This document shows positions 8,089 to 18,959 of a stretch of 64,000 nt of DNA, in pieces. Under the pieces are notes generated by a model. The model worked only from the letters and a program-made list of their open reading frames with translations. It was not told the origin of the DNA and made no database searches. Within the stretch, counting starts at the first letter, position 1. The number at the start of each line of letters is the position of its first letter. The DNA comes from Parasedimentitalea huanghaiensis. Lineage in GTDB: Bacteria > Pseudomonadota > Alphaproteobacteria > Rhodobacterales > Rhodobacteraceae. The stretch is from assembly GCF_009753675.1 (NCBI RefSeq), contig NZ_WQLV01000002.1, positions 620,001-684,000 of the forward strand, written 5' to 3'. The position numbers and the translations under genes are program-made.

Positions 8089-9386
8089 ACTACCACTTTA
8101 ATCCGTTCTTGCTCACCAACACCAAACACCCGTTTGTACCGGTCAATCTCGTCCTGCGGGCCCATTGCTTTTTCCGGGTTATCCGACAGTTTGACCGTTG
8201 GACGCCCGTTGGCCGACACAGCTTTGCAGACCACAGAGAACGGCGCCAAGCCATCGTTTGGCACCAAGCCGCGGAAATCGTTGGTCAACAGGGTGCCCCA
8301 GCCAAAGGATACATTTACCCGGCTCGCAAATTTTTTCTGCAGCTCGGCAACTTTTTCCACATCCAAGCCATCCGAGAAAATCACCCGTTTTTGACTGGGG
8401 TCTTCACCGCGCTGCTGCCACCACTTGATCGCTGCCTCTGCCGCACTAGCAGGATCACCACTATCGATACGAATGCCTGTCCAGCCCGCCAGCCAGTCAG
8501 GTGCACGATCCAAAAATCCTTGGGTGCCATAGGTGTCTGGCAAGATGATACGCAGGTTACCATCATGTTCTTCGTGCCAATCCGAAAGCACATCATAGGG
8601 TGCCTGCGCCAATGCGGCATCGTTCTGGGCTAGCGCAGAATAGACCATCGGCAGTTCATGTGCGTTCGTGCCAATCGCCTCTAGCTCTCGGCGCATAGCA
8701 ATTTTACAGTTGGAAGTACCCGTAAACTTGTCGCCCAGCCCTTCGCTCATCGCCTGTACACACCAATCCTGCCACAAGAATGAGTGACGTCGACGGGTAC
8801 CGAAATCAGCAATCGACAATCCATCGATTTGACGCAAGCGTTCGATTTTTTCCCAAACTTTGGTCATACCGCGGGCATAGAGCACCTGAAGTTCAAACCG
8901 ATCCATATTGTTCAGGACCGCTCGACTGCGCAGTTCCATCAGGACTGCAAGAGCGGGAATTTCCCACATCATCACCTCGGGCCAACTGCCCTCAAAGGTC
9001 AGCTCGTACTGGTCGCCCTTGCGCTCCAAATGGTAGGCCGGCAAACGCAGGTTTTCAAACCACTCCATAAAGTCTGGGCGGAACATTTGCCGTTTGCCGT
9101 AAAAGGTATTACCCCGCAGCCAAGTACTTTCGCCACGCGACAACGACAGGGTCCGAATGTGATCTAATTGCTCCCGCAATTCACTCTCGTCGATTAGATG
9201 GGCCAGCGGCACATGCACCGAACGGTTAATCAGTGAAAACGTCACCTGAGTGTCGGGCTTATTGCGGAACACCGACTGGCACATCAAGAGTTTATAGAAA
9301 TCGGTATCGATCAACGATCGCACGATCGGATCAATCTTCCATTTATGATTATAGACCCGGGTAGCAATATCCACAGGCGACCTCAT
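8085..9386 (-). CDS. pncB: nicotinate phosphoribosyltransferase
   Basis: Converts nicotinate and PRPP to nicotinate mononucleotide in NAD salvage, cytosolic, 433 residues. The N-terminus DPIVRSLIDTDFYKLLM is characteristic of PncB, as are FGTRRRHS and the phosphate-binding IRIDSGDP region. I use the ATG giving MRSPVDIATR; a GTG ten codons upstream is also possible. A hybrid histidine kinase and nicotinamidase pncA follow upstream on the same strand, so two consecutive salvage steps are encoded within 4 kb. Confidence 0.94.
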   Translation of the reverse strand: MRSPVDIATRVYNHKWKIDPIVRSLIDTDFYKLLMCQSVFRNKPDTQVTFSLINRSVHVPLAHLIDESELREQLDHIRTLSLSRGESTWLRGNTFYGKRQMFRPDFMEWFENLRLPAYHLERKGDQYELTFEGSWPEVMMWEIPALAVLMELRSRAVLNNMDRFELQVLYARGMTKVWEKIERLRQIDGLSIADFGTRRRHSFLWQDWCVQAMSEGLGDKFTGTSNCKIAMRRELEAIGTNAHELPMVYSALAQNDAALAQAPYDVLSDWHEEHDGNLRIILPDTYGTQGFLDRAPDWLAGWTGIRIDSGDPASAAEAAIKWWQQRGEDPSQKRVIFSDGLDVEKVAELQKKFASRVNVSFGWGTLLTNDFRGLVPNDGLAPFSVVCKAVSANGRPTVKLSDNPEKAMGPQDEIDRYKRVFGVGEQERIKVVV

Positions 9387-9435
9387 GCGTTGGTTCACTG
9401 TTTGATAGGACAGCACCGCGCCGGGAGCAAGAGAA

Positions 9436-11682
9436 TCAGCTACCTGTCAGAACCTGGTCGCTATTGTCGTGACGCCGAAGCACTGCCAGAACCTCGCTGC
9501 GGTTCAATGGCTTGCGCAGAAACTCATCCATCCCCGCCTGCAAGCAGGCCGTACGATCACTATCAAACGCATTCGCGGTCAATGCCACAATGACAGGCTG
9601 TTCCTTGCCATTCCCGCGAATAGCTAAAGTTGCATCTATCCCGTTCATCAGCGGCATAGACATATCCATAAAGACCAGATCCGGCTTCATCGTCTCAACC
9701 ATTGCAACAGCATCTTTGCCGTTGTGAGCGAACTCCAACTCAACTGGTACATCACGCAAAAACTTGCGCATTACCAGCCTGTTCACTTTGTTGTCTTCTG
9801 CAACTAAAATCCGCATTCCGGCGCGGGGGAGAGCTATTGGCATTTCGGTTTCAGCTGGAACTTTTTGGGGAATTTTTTGTTCCTGCACTGTCCCCAGCTC
9901 AAGAGTTACAAAAAAACTGGACCCCTTACCCTGTTTGGAACTGACGGTGATTTCCCCGCCCATTGCGTTGGCCAACTTGCGAGAAATAGTCAGTCCAAGG
10001 CCTGTACCGCCAAACCGACGGGTGGTGGCAGATTCAGCTTGGGAGAATCGTTCAAACACGTGGTCAAGCTTGTCTGCTGGAATACCAATGCCTGTGTCTT
10101 TTACCGCGAACACTAGCAGTAGGCCATTCCGGTCTTCCTTGACGCTCAGTGTCACCCGGACCTCGCCGAGTTCAGTAAACTTTATAGCGTTACCGACAAG
10201 GTTCAGCAAAATCTGGCGAATTCTGACGTCATCCCCATGAACCAACTGTGGGACCTCACCCAGTATATCTAAGACGAGTAGGATATCTTTTTGCCGGGCT
10301 TGAACCTGTAAAAGATGAAGCGTCTCCTCGAAACATGTGCGGATGTCGAAATCAACAAGTGAGAAGGACACTTTATCAGCGTCCAGCTTTGACAGATCCA
10401 GCACGTCATTGATCAAGGCGAGCAGCGTCCGAGATGAACTCAGGATTGTATCGGTGTACAACCGCTGATCGGTGTCCAGTGTTGTACTTTCAAGCAATTG
10501 GGCCATGCCGATCACACCATTCATAGGGGTGCGGATTTCATGGCTCATCGTTGCGAGGAATTCAGTTTTGGTCCGCTCTCCTTCTTCAGCAGAACGGCGA
10601 GCGTCTTCCAGTTCTTGTGCATGTTCACGCGCTTTGGTGATGTCACGCTCAATCACAACAACGGTGCCAACTTCACCGTTTATGCCACGAACCGGAACCT
10701 GGCTTGTCTCTAGCCAAATGTATTGGCCATCCTTACGCTGGACGTAGATTTCTGTCCGACAAGCGACACCTTTGATACGGTCTTCCAAAAGTTTTTTGGC
10801 CGTCTCGGGGTCCGTTGTCATGCTGTTAAACAGATCGCGTGGGCGGCGTCCTACTGCTTCAGAGAAGCTATATCCAGTTATCCGGGTGAAGGCATCATTG
10901 GCCCAGGTAATGTGCTCATCCACCCCCATCAAGAACACACTATCATTGGCGTGTTCTGCCACCATGGCCAACCTTTGGGCTTGTTGCTGCTGTTCTAACA
11001 GCAGTGCGTTGTTCACTTCCAATTGTTGCCGTTGATCAACTTGTGCAAGCACATGATCCTTATTTCGACCAAAGCTCATTGAGACAAAGTTCATAAACCA
11101 CATCAACGAGGAATACAGCATGATCAGCCCGGCTAGATCCATCCGGACTTCGTGTGCTGCATGTTGATTGGTCCAGAATTGCACACCGATCATAGCCAAG
11201 GGAACCAGACCATAGATTGACAGCTTGGCTACCGCTGCATAGCGGTGGAATGGCAAAACAAGCCCGGCATTGATCGCAGCACTCGTCAGTACTCCAATAG
11301 CAAACAGAGGCTCTCCGTGATCAGGACGCAAAGCCCAAGTCAGCCCTGCACAGATCGCAATTGGCATCGCCTGCAGTAGTGCAGTCAGTACACTAACAAA
11401 CTTCAACCAGTGCAATGATCGCCCTTGCTGAAGCATCTTGGGTGCTTGGCGAAGGAAGAGACAATCAACAATTTCTCCAAGTATGATGAATGAAACTGAC
11501 AATAGGCCTGCCCCGAGCGGCACCAGCCCCAACAAGAGTAATCCTGCCGCCAGGATGAAAGCCAAACGAGCAAAAAAATACTTCACCCGCCCCTTGGCGT
11601 AGCGAAGGAATAGTCCCTCAGGACTATAGATCTGGCTATAGTCAGCCAGATTTCCAGATGAGGTTGCCCCCGTTTTGGTCAT
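9436..11682 (-). CDS. membrane-bound hybrid sensor histidine kinase/response regulator
   Basis: A 748-residue signalling protein. After a cytoplasmic N-terminus come about six membrane helices (roughly 35-195), a short coiled coil (near 205-240), one PAS domain (about 235-350), a HisKA domain with the phospho-accepting His381 in ATMSHEIRTPMNG, an HATPase domain (DTGIGIP, GGTGLGL), and a C-terminal receiver with Asp673 in LVFMDMSMPLMNG. No output domain is present, so it should pass phosphate on to an unlinked partner. The chosen ATG follows CAAGGC; the upstream GTG at 11706 is weaker. It lies between pncB and pncA; a link to NAD metabolism is only a guess. Confidence 0.93.
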   Translation of the reverse strand: MTKTGATSSGNLADYSQIYSPEGLFLRYAKGRVKYFFARLAFILAAGLLLLGLVPLGAGLLSVSFIILGEIVDCLFLRQAPKMLQQGRSLHWLKFVSVLTALLQAMPIAICAGLTWALRPDHGEPLFAIGVLTSAAINAGLVLPFHRYAAVAKLSIYGLVPLAMIGVQFWTNQHAAHEVRMDLAGLIMLYSSLMWFMNFVSMSFGRNKDHVLAQVDQRQQLEVNNALLLEQQQQAQRLAMVAEHANDSVFLMGVDEHITWANDAFTRITGYSFSEAVGRRPRDLFNSMTTDPETAKKLLEDRIKGVACRTEIYVQRKDGQYIWLETSQVPVRGINGEVGTVVVIERDITKAREHAQELEDARRSAEEGERTKTEFLATMSHEIRTPMNGVIGMAQLLESTTLDTDQRLYTDTILSSSRTLLALINDVLDLSKLDADKVSFSLVDFDIRTCFEETLHLLQVQARQKDILLVLDILGEVPQLVHGDDVRIRQILLNLVGNAIKFTELGEVRVTLSVKEDRNGLLLVFAVKDTGIGIPADKLDHVFERFSQAESATTRRFGGTGLGLTISRKLANAMGGEITVSSKQGKGSSFFVTLELGTVQEQKIPQKVPAETEMPIALPRAGMRILVAEDNKVNRLVMRKFLRDVPVELEFAHNGKDAVAMVETMKPDLVFMDMSMPLMNGIDATLAIRGNGKEQPVIVALTANAFDSDRTACLQAGMDEFLRKPLNRSEVLAVLRRHDNSDQVLTGS

Positions 11683-11747
11683 CGTCTTGCCTTGGATTTT
11701 TGCCACTACACCCCATTGCTAGACTAACGATCTTAACAATTGGAGAC

Positions 11748-12347
11748 TCAAAGCTGACCTATAATAATCCCAGCATTTTGCATTTTTTCTAATGCCGCTT
11801 TCAACGATCCCTCCATATCGATGGCACGGCAGGCGTCCAACTCAACCTTAACGGAAAACCCCAAGCGCACTGCATCAAGCGCTGAGAATGCAACGCAGAA
11901 ATCTGTTGCCAGACCAACAAGAGTTAGATCCTTGATATTTCGCTCTTTCAGATATCCAAACAACCCGGTGGGAGTGGATTGGTCGTTCTCAAAAAACGCA
12001 GAATAGCTATCAATCTGGGGGCGAAACCCTTTGCGTATAATCAAGTCAGCATCGGTTCGTAAGTCGGCATGAAACGCTGCCCCGTTTGTCCCCTGAACAC
12101 AATGATCAGGCCATAGAACCTGAACCCCATATGGCATGGGGGTGGTGTCAAACGGTGATTTGTCCGAATGTGAGGACGCGAAAGACGAATGCCCCTGGGG
12201 GTGCCAATCCTGAGTGAGAATCACCGTCTCATAGTGCGCCATCATCTGGTTGATCACGGGTACGATTGCGTCGCCACCTGGTACAGCCAAGGCACCACCA
12301 GGGCAAAAGTCGTTCTGAACATCGACAACGAGTAAGGCTTTGGTCAC
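11748..12347 (-). CDS. pncA: nicotinamidase
   Basis: Hydrolyses nicotinamide to nicotinate, feeding PncB. The 199-residue protein keeps the catalytic triad Asp10 (VVDVQNDF), Lys106 (IRKGF) and Cys151 (LATDFC) and the metal ligands in DWHPQGHSSF (Asp47, His49, His53). The start is a GTG preceded by GGGAGA six bases away; a longer TTG opening has no support. The gene is first in a minus-strand run leading to the hybrid kinase and pncB. Confidence 0.94.
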   Translation of the reverse strand: MTKALLVVDVQNDFCPGGALAVPGGDAIVPVINQMMAHYETVILTQDWHPQGHSSFASSHSDKSPFDTTPMPYGVQVLWPDHCVQGTNGAAFHADLRTDADLIIRKGFRPQIDSYSAFFENDQSTPTGLFGYLKERNIKDLTLVGLATDFCVAFSALDAVRLGFSVKVELDACRAIDMEGSLKAALEKMQNAGIIIGQL

Positions 12348-12445
12348 TTGAATCTCCCGCTTTATCTGCACAGGCCTAGGCAATGACTCCCCTCAGGTCA
12401 ACGTGGGCCTTGATCCCAGGGATGCCGAGGACTAACTGCTGAACC

Positions 12446-13357
12446 ATGTATGTTATTTGCGCCCTATACCACTTCGCCCACGTTCCCGACCCAGCTGCCG
12501 TCAAACCGGCGTTGCTGGAGCTTTGCTTGACCCAAAAGGTCAAAGGATCATTGTTGCTGGCCCACGAAGGCATTAACGGCACAATTGCCGGTTCGCGTTC
12601 AGGGATCGATTCGGTTCTTAATCACATCCGCTCCCTGCCCGGTTTTTCTGATCTTGAGTGGAAGGAAGCCCAAGACGACGAGCCTCCATTTGGTAAAATG
12701 AGGGTTCGGCTTAAAAAAGAGATCGTCACTATGGGGCAACCTAATGTCGATCCTAAAGCCCATGTTGGTCATTACGTCGAACCGCAAGACTGGAATGATC
12801 TAATACAGGCCGAAGACGTAGTTGTGATCGACACGCGCAACGATTACGAGGTGGGTATCGGAACCTTTGAGGGTGCAATTGACCCTAAAACTGAGAGTTT
12901 TCGCGATTTTCCCGCTTGGTGGGCCAACAATAAGGATCGGTTTCACAACAAACGTGTAGCCATGTTCTGTACCGGTGGTATCCGCTGTGAGAAATCGACC
13001 AACTACTTGATCAGCGAAGGCATCGAGGATGTCTATCACCTGAAAGGCGGCATCCTGCGCTACCTCGAAGAAGTGCCCGTTGAAGACAGCACCTGGCAAG
13101 GAGACTGTTATGTTTTTGACAACCGCGTATCGGTGGGGCATGGCCTGAAAGTCGGGCCTCACAAGTTGTGCCACGGTTGCCGCCGACCAATCCTACCCGA
13201 GGACACCAAGCATCCTGGGTTTGAGTATGGTGTGTCCTGCCATCAATGTTTTGATGAAACCTCAGATTCCGACAAAATGAGATTTCGCGAACGCCAGAAG
13301 CAAATGCAGTTGGCCCGTGAGCGCAACGAAAATCACCTTGGCAGCATACAGCTGTAA
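12446..13357 (+). CDS. trhO: tRNA uridine(34) hydroxylase, rhodanese-like
   Basis: Oxygen-dependent enzyme of the YceA/TrhO family that makes 5-hydroxyuridine at tRNA position 34, 303 residues. The rhodanese-type active loop CTGGIRCEKS is clear in the middle, and the C-terminal part has two cysteine pairs (CHGC and CHQC) that could bind zinc. The ATG follows GAGGA at good spacing. It is transcribed away from pncA and towards gyrB, with a shared hairpin terminator between it and gyrB. Confidence 0.93.
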   Translation: MYVICALYHFAHVPDPAAVKPALLELCLTQKVKGSLLLAHEGINGTIAGSRSGIDSVLNHIRSLPGFSDLEWKEAQDDEPPFGKMRVRLKKEIVTMGQPNVDPKAHVGHYVEPQDWNDLIQAEDVVVIDTRNDYEVGIGTFEGAIDPKTESFRDFPAWWANNKDRFHNKRVAMFCTGGIRCEKSTNYLISEGIEDVYHLKGGILRYLEEVPVEDSTWQGDCYVFDNRVSVGHGLKVGPHKLCHGCRRPILPEDTKHPGFEYGVSCHQCFDETSDSDKMRFRERQKQMQLARERNENHLGSIQL

Positions 13358-13364
13358 TAGGAAA

Positions 13365-13390
13365 GGCCACCCAAAATGGGTGGCCTTGTT
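13365..13390. terminator. hairpin between trhO and gyrB
   Basis: Perfect 8-bp stem GGCCACCC/GGGTGGCC with a five-base loop, followed by TTGTT on the plus strand. It lies between two convergent genes and probably ends trhO, perhaps gyrB too. Confidence 0.75.
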
Positions 13391-13409
13391 CATAGCGATT
13401 AAGCCTAAA

Positions 13410-15866
<2,457 letters not shown>

Positions 15867-15911
15867 TCAGGGGGGATTGTCACGCATATACCCCCCTTTT
15901 TATGCCCGCGG

Positions 15912-16505
15912 TCAGGTCGCCTTAGCGCCTAAAATCTCTACCTTGCTCAACCAGGTTTTTACCGTTGTCTCAACAGCATCAGTGGCTGGCGCAAATGTTG
16001 TGAATTTGGTTGGCTTGATCCCAACAAATCCCATGATCTGACGGCTGATGAACTTCTTCACTGCATTGCCATAGAATAGGCGCAAGAAAATTGATGGAGT
16101 GTCGGACGTCAGCAAAACTCTTGCGGTTTTGCCCTTCAGCATTGGATAAGGCAGCCCCATAAAGTTCACCTTTCGGGTATCAAAAGCCCGCCCTGGCAAC
16201 AGCGCCCGGTCAAACAATCCCTTTAACTTAGCCGGGATTGCCCCCCACCAAAGCGGAGTCGCCAGCACAACATGTTCAGCCCATTCCAGATCTGACAAAA
16301 ACGCGTCCAACACAGGTTCAAGCGGTTTGGAATCCTGGTAACCGCTTTGGCCATAATCTTGATCAAAAGACATCTCTGACAGATCATGGTACCGCACCGC
16401 ATGGCCTTGTGCTTTGGCGGCACCTATATAGGCTTGGCACAAAGATTTCGACAACGATGTAGCACCGGGATGTCCGTTAAGAACAATGATTTTACGAGTT
16501 GGCAT
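15912..16505 (-). CDS. flavodoxin-fold NAD(P)H:quinone oxidoreductase-type protein
   Basis: A 197-residue protein of the flavodoxin_2 family (KefF/MdaB-like NAD(P)H dehydrogenase). It shows the FMN phosphate-binding beginning IIVLNGHPGATSLSKSL and the TPLWWGAIPAKLKGLFDR region that shapes the flavin site. Members reduce quinones or electrophiles by two electrons. The start ATG has AGGAG eight bases upstream; the longer opening runs through the operators. The divergent TetR gene and the two operator copies in the 86-base gap suggest induction by a toxic compound. Confidence 0.88.
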   Translation of the reverse strand: MPTRKIIVLNGHPGATSLSKSLCQAYIGAAKAQGHAVRYHDLSEMSFDQDYGQSGYQDSKPLEPVLDAFLSDLEWAEHVVLATPLWWGAIPAKLKGLFDRALLPGRAFDTRKVNFMGLPYPMLKGKTARVLLTSDTPSIFLRLFYGNAVKKFISRQIMGFVGIKPTKFTTFAPATDAVETTVKTWLSKVEILGAKAT

Positions 16506-16524
16506 GGCGAGCTCCTGAACTAAA

Positions 16525-16538
16525 TTGACCTTGGTCAC
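16525..16538. promoter_or_regulatory. TetR operator, copy 1
   Basis: Dyad TTGACC-TT-GGTCAC (five of six pairs match), in the gap between the quinone-reductase gene and the divergent tetR gene. It is the near-copy of a second site 32 bases away. Confidence 0.65.
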
Positions 16539-16556
16539 ATTTAGATGCAAATTAAA

Positions 16557-16570
16557 TTGACCGTGGTCAA
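16557..16570. promoter_or_regulatory. TetR operator, copy 2
   Basis: Perfect dyad TTGACC-GT-GGTCAA, 22 bases before the GTG of the tetR gene. Centre-to-centre distance to copy 1 is 32 bases, about three helical turns, so two dimers could bind the same DNA face. Confidence 0.7.
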
Positions 16571-16591
16571 TATATCTGAGGTAACGTTTCC

Positions 16592-17188
16592 GTGAAAACA
16601 CGCGCACCGCAAAAAAGACGTCTGCAAACTCGCGCACGACTACTGAGCGAAGCTGAGAAAATAGTCACAACTCAGGGCTACTCCGCATTGCGGGTCGAAG
16701 ATGTTGTGGCGCAAGCAGGTGTCGCCAAAGGTACCCTGTTTTCACATTTCAAAGACAAAGACGGACTGTTGGCTGTGCTAATTGGTGCACGGGTGATGGA
16801 AGACCTTGAGCAGATGGAAGCCTTGCCAACACCTAGATCTGTTGATGACCTTATTCAAAAACTGGAACCCTGCTTGAGCTTTGTTGCACAGGATCGGGTA
16901 ATTTTTGACGTTCTACTTCGTTACTCCGGATCAACGGGTTCCGAAGTCAACGAAGTGGTTACAGAAAGTTTTGTACGCCAGATCACCCTTTTTGCGCGCT
17001 GGCTGGGGCAGATGCAGAAGGTCCAGAAAATCCGCAGTGATGCCCCTGCAGAAGTCTTGGCGGAGGGCATTCAGGCATTTCTGAATCACGTACTAGCCCT
17101 GTGGTTTTGCGCAGAACACGCCAATGATGACAGCCCAGCAAAAGCATTGACCCCGCTCCTACAAGTCTGGTTGAAGCCCCTTGACTAA
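16592..17188 (+). CDS. TetR-family transcriptional regulator
   Basis: A 198-residue repressor with an N-terminal helix-turn-helix (about 35-62, VEDVVAQAGVAKGTLFSHF) and a variable ligand-binding C-terminal half. The GTG start is preceded by GAGGT. It is divergent from a flavodoxin-fold oxidoreductase gene, with two dyads in between, so it most likely represses both itself and that gene until an inducer binds. Its stop overlaps the end of the LysE gene. Confidence 0.9.
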   Translation: MKTRAPQKRRLQTRARLLSEAEKIVTTQGYSALRVEDVVAQAGVAKGTLFSHFKDKDGLLAVLIGARVMEDLEQMEALPTPRSVDDLIQKLEPCLSFVAQDRVIFDVLLRYSGSTGSEVNEVVTESFVRQITLFARWLGQMQKVQKIRSDAPAEVLAEGIQAFLNHVLALWFCAEHANDDSPAKALTPLLQVWLKPLD

Positions 17189-17805
17189 AGAAGTGGGATT
17201 GCCAACCCCACACAGATCAACAAGACGGCCGACACCAAATTTATCTGGCGTAGAACTGCTGGATTTGTAATCACACCGCGCAGATAGTGGATCGAGCCCG
17301 CCATCGCCAAATTTCCCAATAGGGGGACAAGAAACGATAAGGCAACAATCGCTACTACGTCCCACTTGCTCAGCTGTGACAGGTCAAAAAATCCAGGTAA
17401 TAGCCCCATGTAGAACAAAACCGCTTTGGGATTACTCAGAATTACGGCAACCCCTGCCAAGAAGCCTGCCCATGTACCTGGCCGGGTCAACGCACGGTTT
17501 TCTTGCACGCCATCGCCAGCGTGACGGATCAACATCACCCCCAAGACAATGAACATCAGGCTGGCAACCCAGCGCAGCAAGCCTAGTAGGCCCTCCACCT
17601 CGGATACCAGCCATGACATCCCAACCACTGCGGTCAGTGGCCACAGAATATCACCGCAAGCCACGCCAAGGGCCAGAGGCCACGCAGCACGGAATCCACC
17701 CGACACCGATCGCGCTATTACTGCAAGCCAGACCGGCCCCGGCGTCAGAAACAACACAAACAGCGCGCCAGCATAAAGCGCCAAATCGCCGATAGACACA
17801 CTCAT
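17185..17805 (-). CDS. LysE-family translocator
   Basis: A 206-residue inner-membrane exporter of the LysE/RhtB amino-acid efflux family with about six helices; the early motif FVLFLTPGPVWLAVIARS is typical. The substrate is not known. Its ATG overlaps the recF stop by four bases, so it is translationally coupled to recF, an unusual pairing that may just reflect insertion in the operon. Confidence 0.9.
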   Translation of the reverse strand: MSVSIGDLALYAGALFVLFLTPGPVWLAVIARSVSGGFRAAWPLALGVACGDILWPLTAVVGMSWLVSEVEGLLGLLRWVASLMFIVLGVMLIRHAGDGVQENRALTRPGTWAGFLAGVAVILSNPKAVLFYMGLLPGFFDLSQLSKWDVVAIVALSFLVPLLGNLAMAGSIHYLRGVITNPAVLRQINLVSAVLLICVGLAIPLL

Positions 17806-18899
17806 GACTGGCGAACCTGTGACAACCCATCGGCCTCGGTCACCTGTAACACCTGTGCTCTTGCTCCCAACGCGGCAAACAACTCAGGTCCCGTACCTGT
17901 CATCCAGGCCTGCACACCAAGACTGCAAATCTCATCATATAACGCAGCACATCGGTTGGCATCCAAATGGGCTGACACTTCGTCAAGCAGCAACATGGGT
18001 GGTGCACCTTCCCGTTGCGCTAACGCACGAGCATTGGCCAAGATTAGTGAGACCAGCAGTGCCTTTTGCTCGCCTGTCGAGCAATCCTTGGCGGCGACAC
18101 CCTTGGCAGCATAGGTGCCAATCAGATCGCTGCGATGTGGCCCAATCAAGCTCCGGCCAGCTGCCAAATCGCGAAAACGGCTTTCGGCTAATGCATCCCG
18201 CAAGTCGCTCTCACCTATGGGCATCGTCCCTTCGCTCTGAACCAAGTCCAGTTCAGCAGTTGGAAAGGAAGTTTCGGACTCGGCCTGGGCTAGGCGTAAA
18301 AAATCCAAAGTTTGCAACCGCACCTGATGCACTCGATGACCCGCTGCGGCCATCTGTGTTTCCAGCACGCGGTACCAGGCCGGATCTCGCACCTGCTCCT
18401 TCAACAGCCTGTTACGCTCACGCATCGATTTTTCGTAGGTCAATGCTGCTTCGGCATGAGTTGGGTCAAAACTAAGTGCCATCCGGTCTAAAAACCGGCG
18501 CCGACCTTCAGCCGCCTCGATCCATAACCGGTCCATCGCTGGCACCAGCCAAACCACGCGACAGATTTTTCCCAGCGCAATCTGATTTGCAGCCTTGCCG
18601 TCAATTCGTATTTGCCGCGCAGCACCAGCCTCGGACCAGATATCGATTTCATAAATCTGACTGGGCGATTGCAGTTGTCCGGTCAGCTTCCAACCCAATT
18701 GCTCGTCACGGCGGGCCATGTCAGCTGCCCCTGCGCGGCGCAAGCCACGGCCTGGCGAAAACAGCGATACGGCCTCCAGAATGTTGGTTTTTCCAACTCC
18801 ATTGGCGCCATGGATGGCCACGGGTCGGCCATCCAGTTCTAGCTCCGCCCTCTTGTGCGAGCGAAAATGCGAAAGGGTCAACGCGGTCAGAGCGAGCAT
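17802..18899 (-). CDS. recF: DNA replication and repair protein RecF
   Basis: SMC-like ATPase that helps load RecA at gaps together with RecO and RecR, 365 residues. Walker A is GANGVGKT near 34-41, the signature is STGEQKALL and Walker B is MLLLDEVSAHLD. It lies 60 bases after dnaN in the classical dnaA-dnaN-recF order and is read on the minus strand with them. Confidence 0.96.
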   Translation of the reverse strand: MLALTALTLSHFRSHKRAELELDGRPVAIHGANGVGKTNILEAVSLFSPGRGLRRAGAADMARRDEQLGWKLTGQLQSPSQIYEIDIWSEAGAARQIRIDGKAANQIALGKICRVVWLVPAMDRLWIEAAEGRRRFLDRMALSFDPTHAEAALTYEKSMRERNRLLKEQVRDPAWYRVLETQMAAAGHRVHQVRLQTLDFLRLAQAESETSFPTAELDLVQSEGTMPIGESDLRDALAESRFRDLAAGRSLIGPHRSDLIGTYAAKGVAAKDCSTGEQKALLVSLILANARALAQREGAPPMLLLDEVSAHLDANRCAALYDEICSLGVQAWMTGTGPELFAALGARAQVLQVTEADGLSQVRQS

Positions 18900-18959
18900 C
18901 GCCCGGCCTCATTTCTTCTGGTTAAAAAAACCTTTACCAGCGTCACCGACGACAGGCGA

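Noticed and set aside
8109-8633. 174-codon open frame opposite pncB
   Set aside because: Shadow of a strongly conserved gene; no family features and no ribosome site.
15870-15901. GGGGGG and CCCCCC arms followed by TTTTT on the plus strand, before gyrB
   Set aside because: The T run points to plus-strand termination, but no plus-strand gene ends here; both flanking genes are on the minus strand. The stem is short with a 15-base loop.
17804-18475. 223-codon open frame opposite recF
   Set aside because: Antisense to recF; composition is that of a reverse-complement shadow with many Pro, His and Ser.
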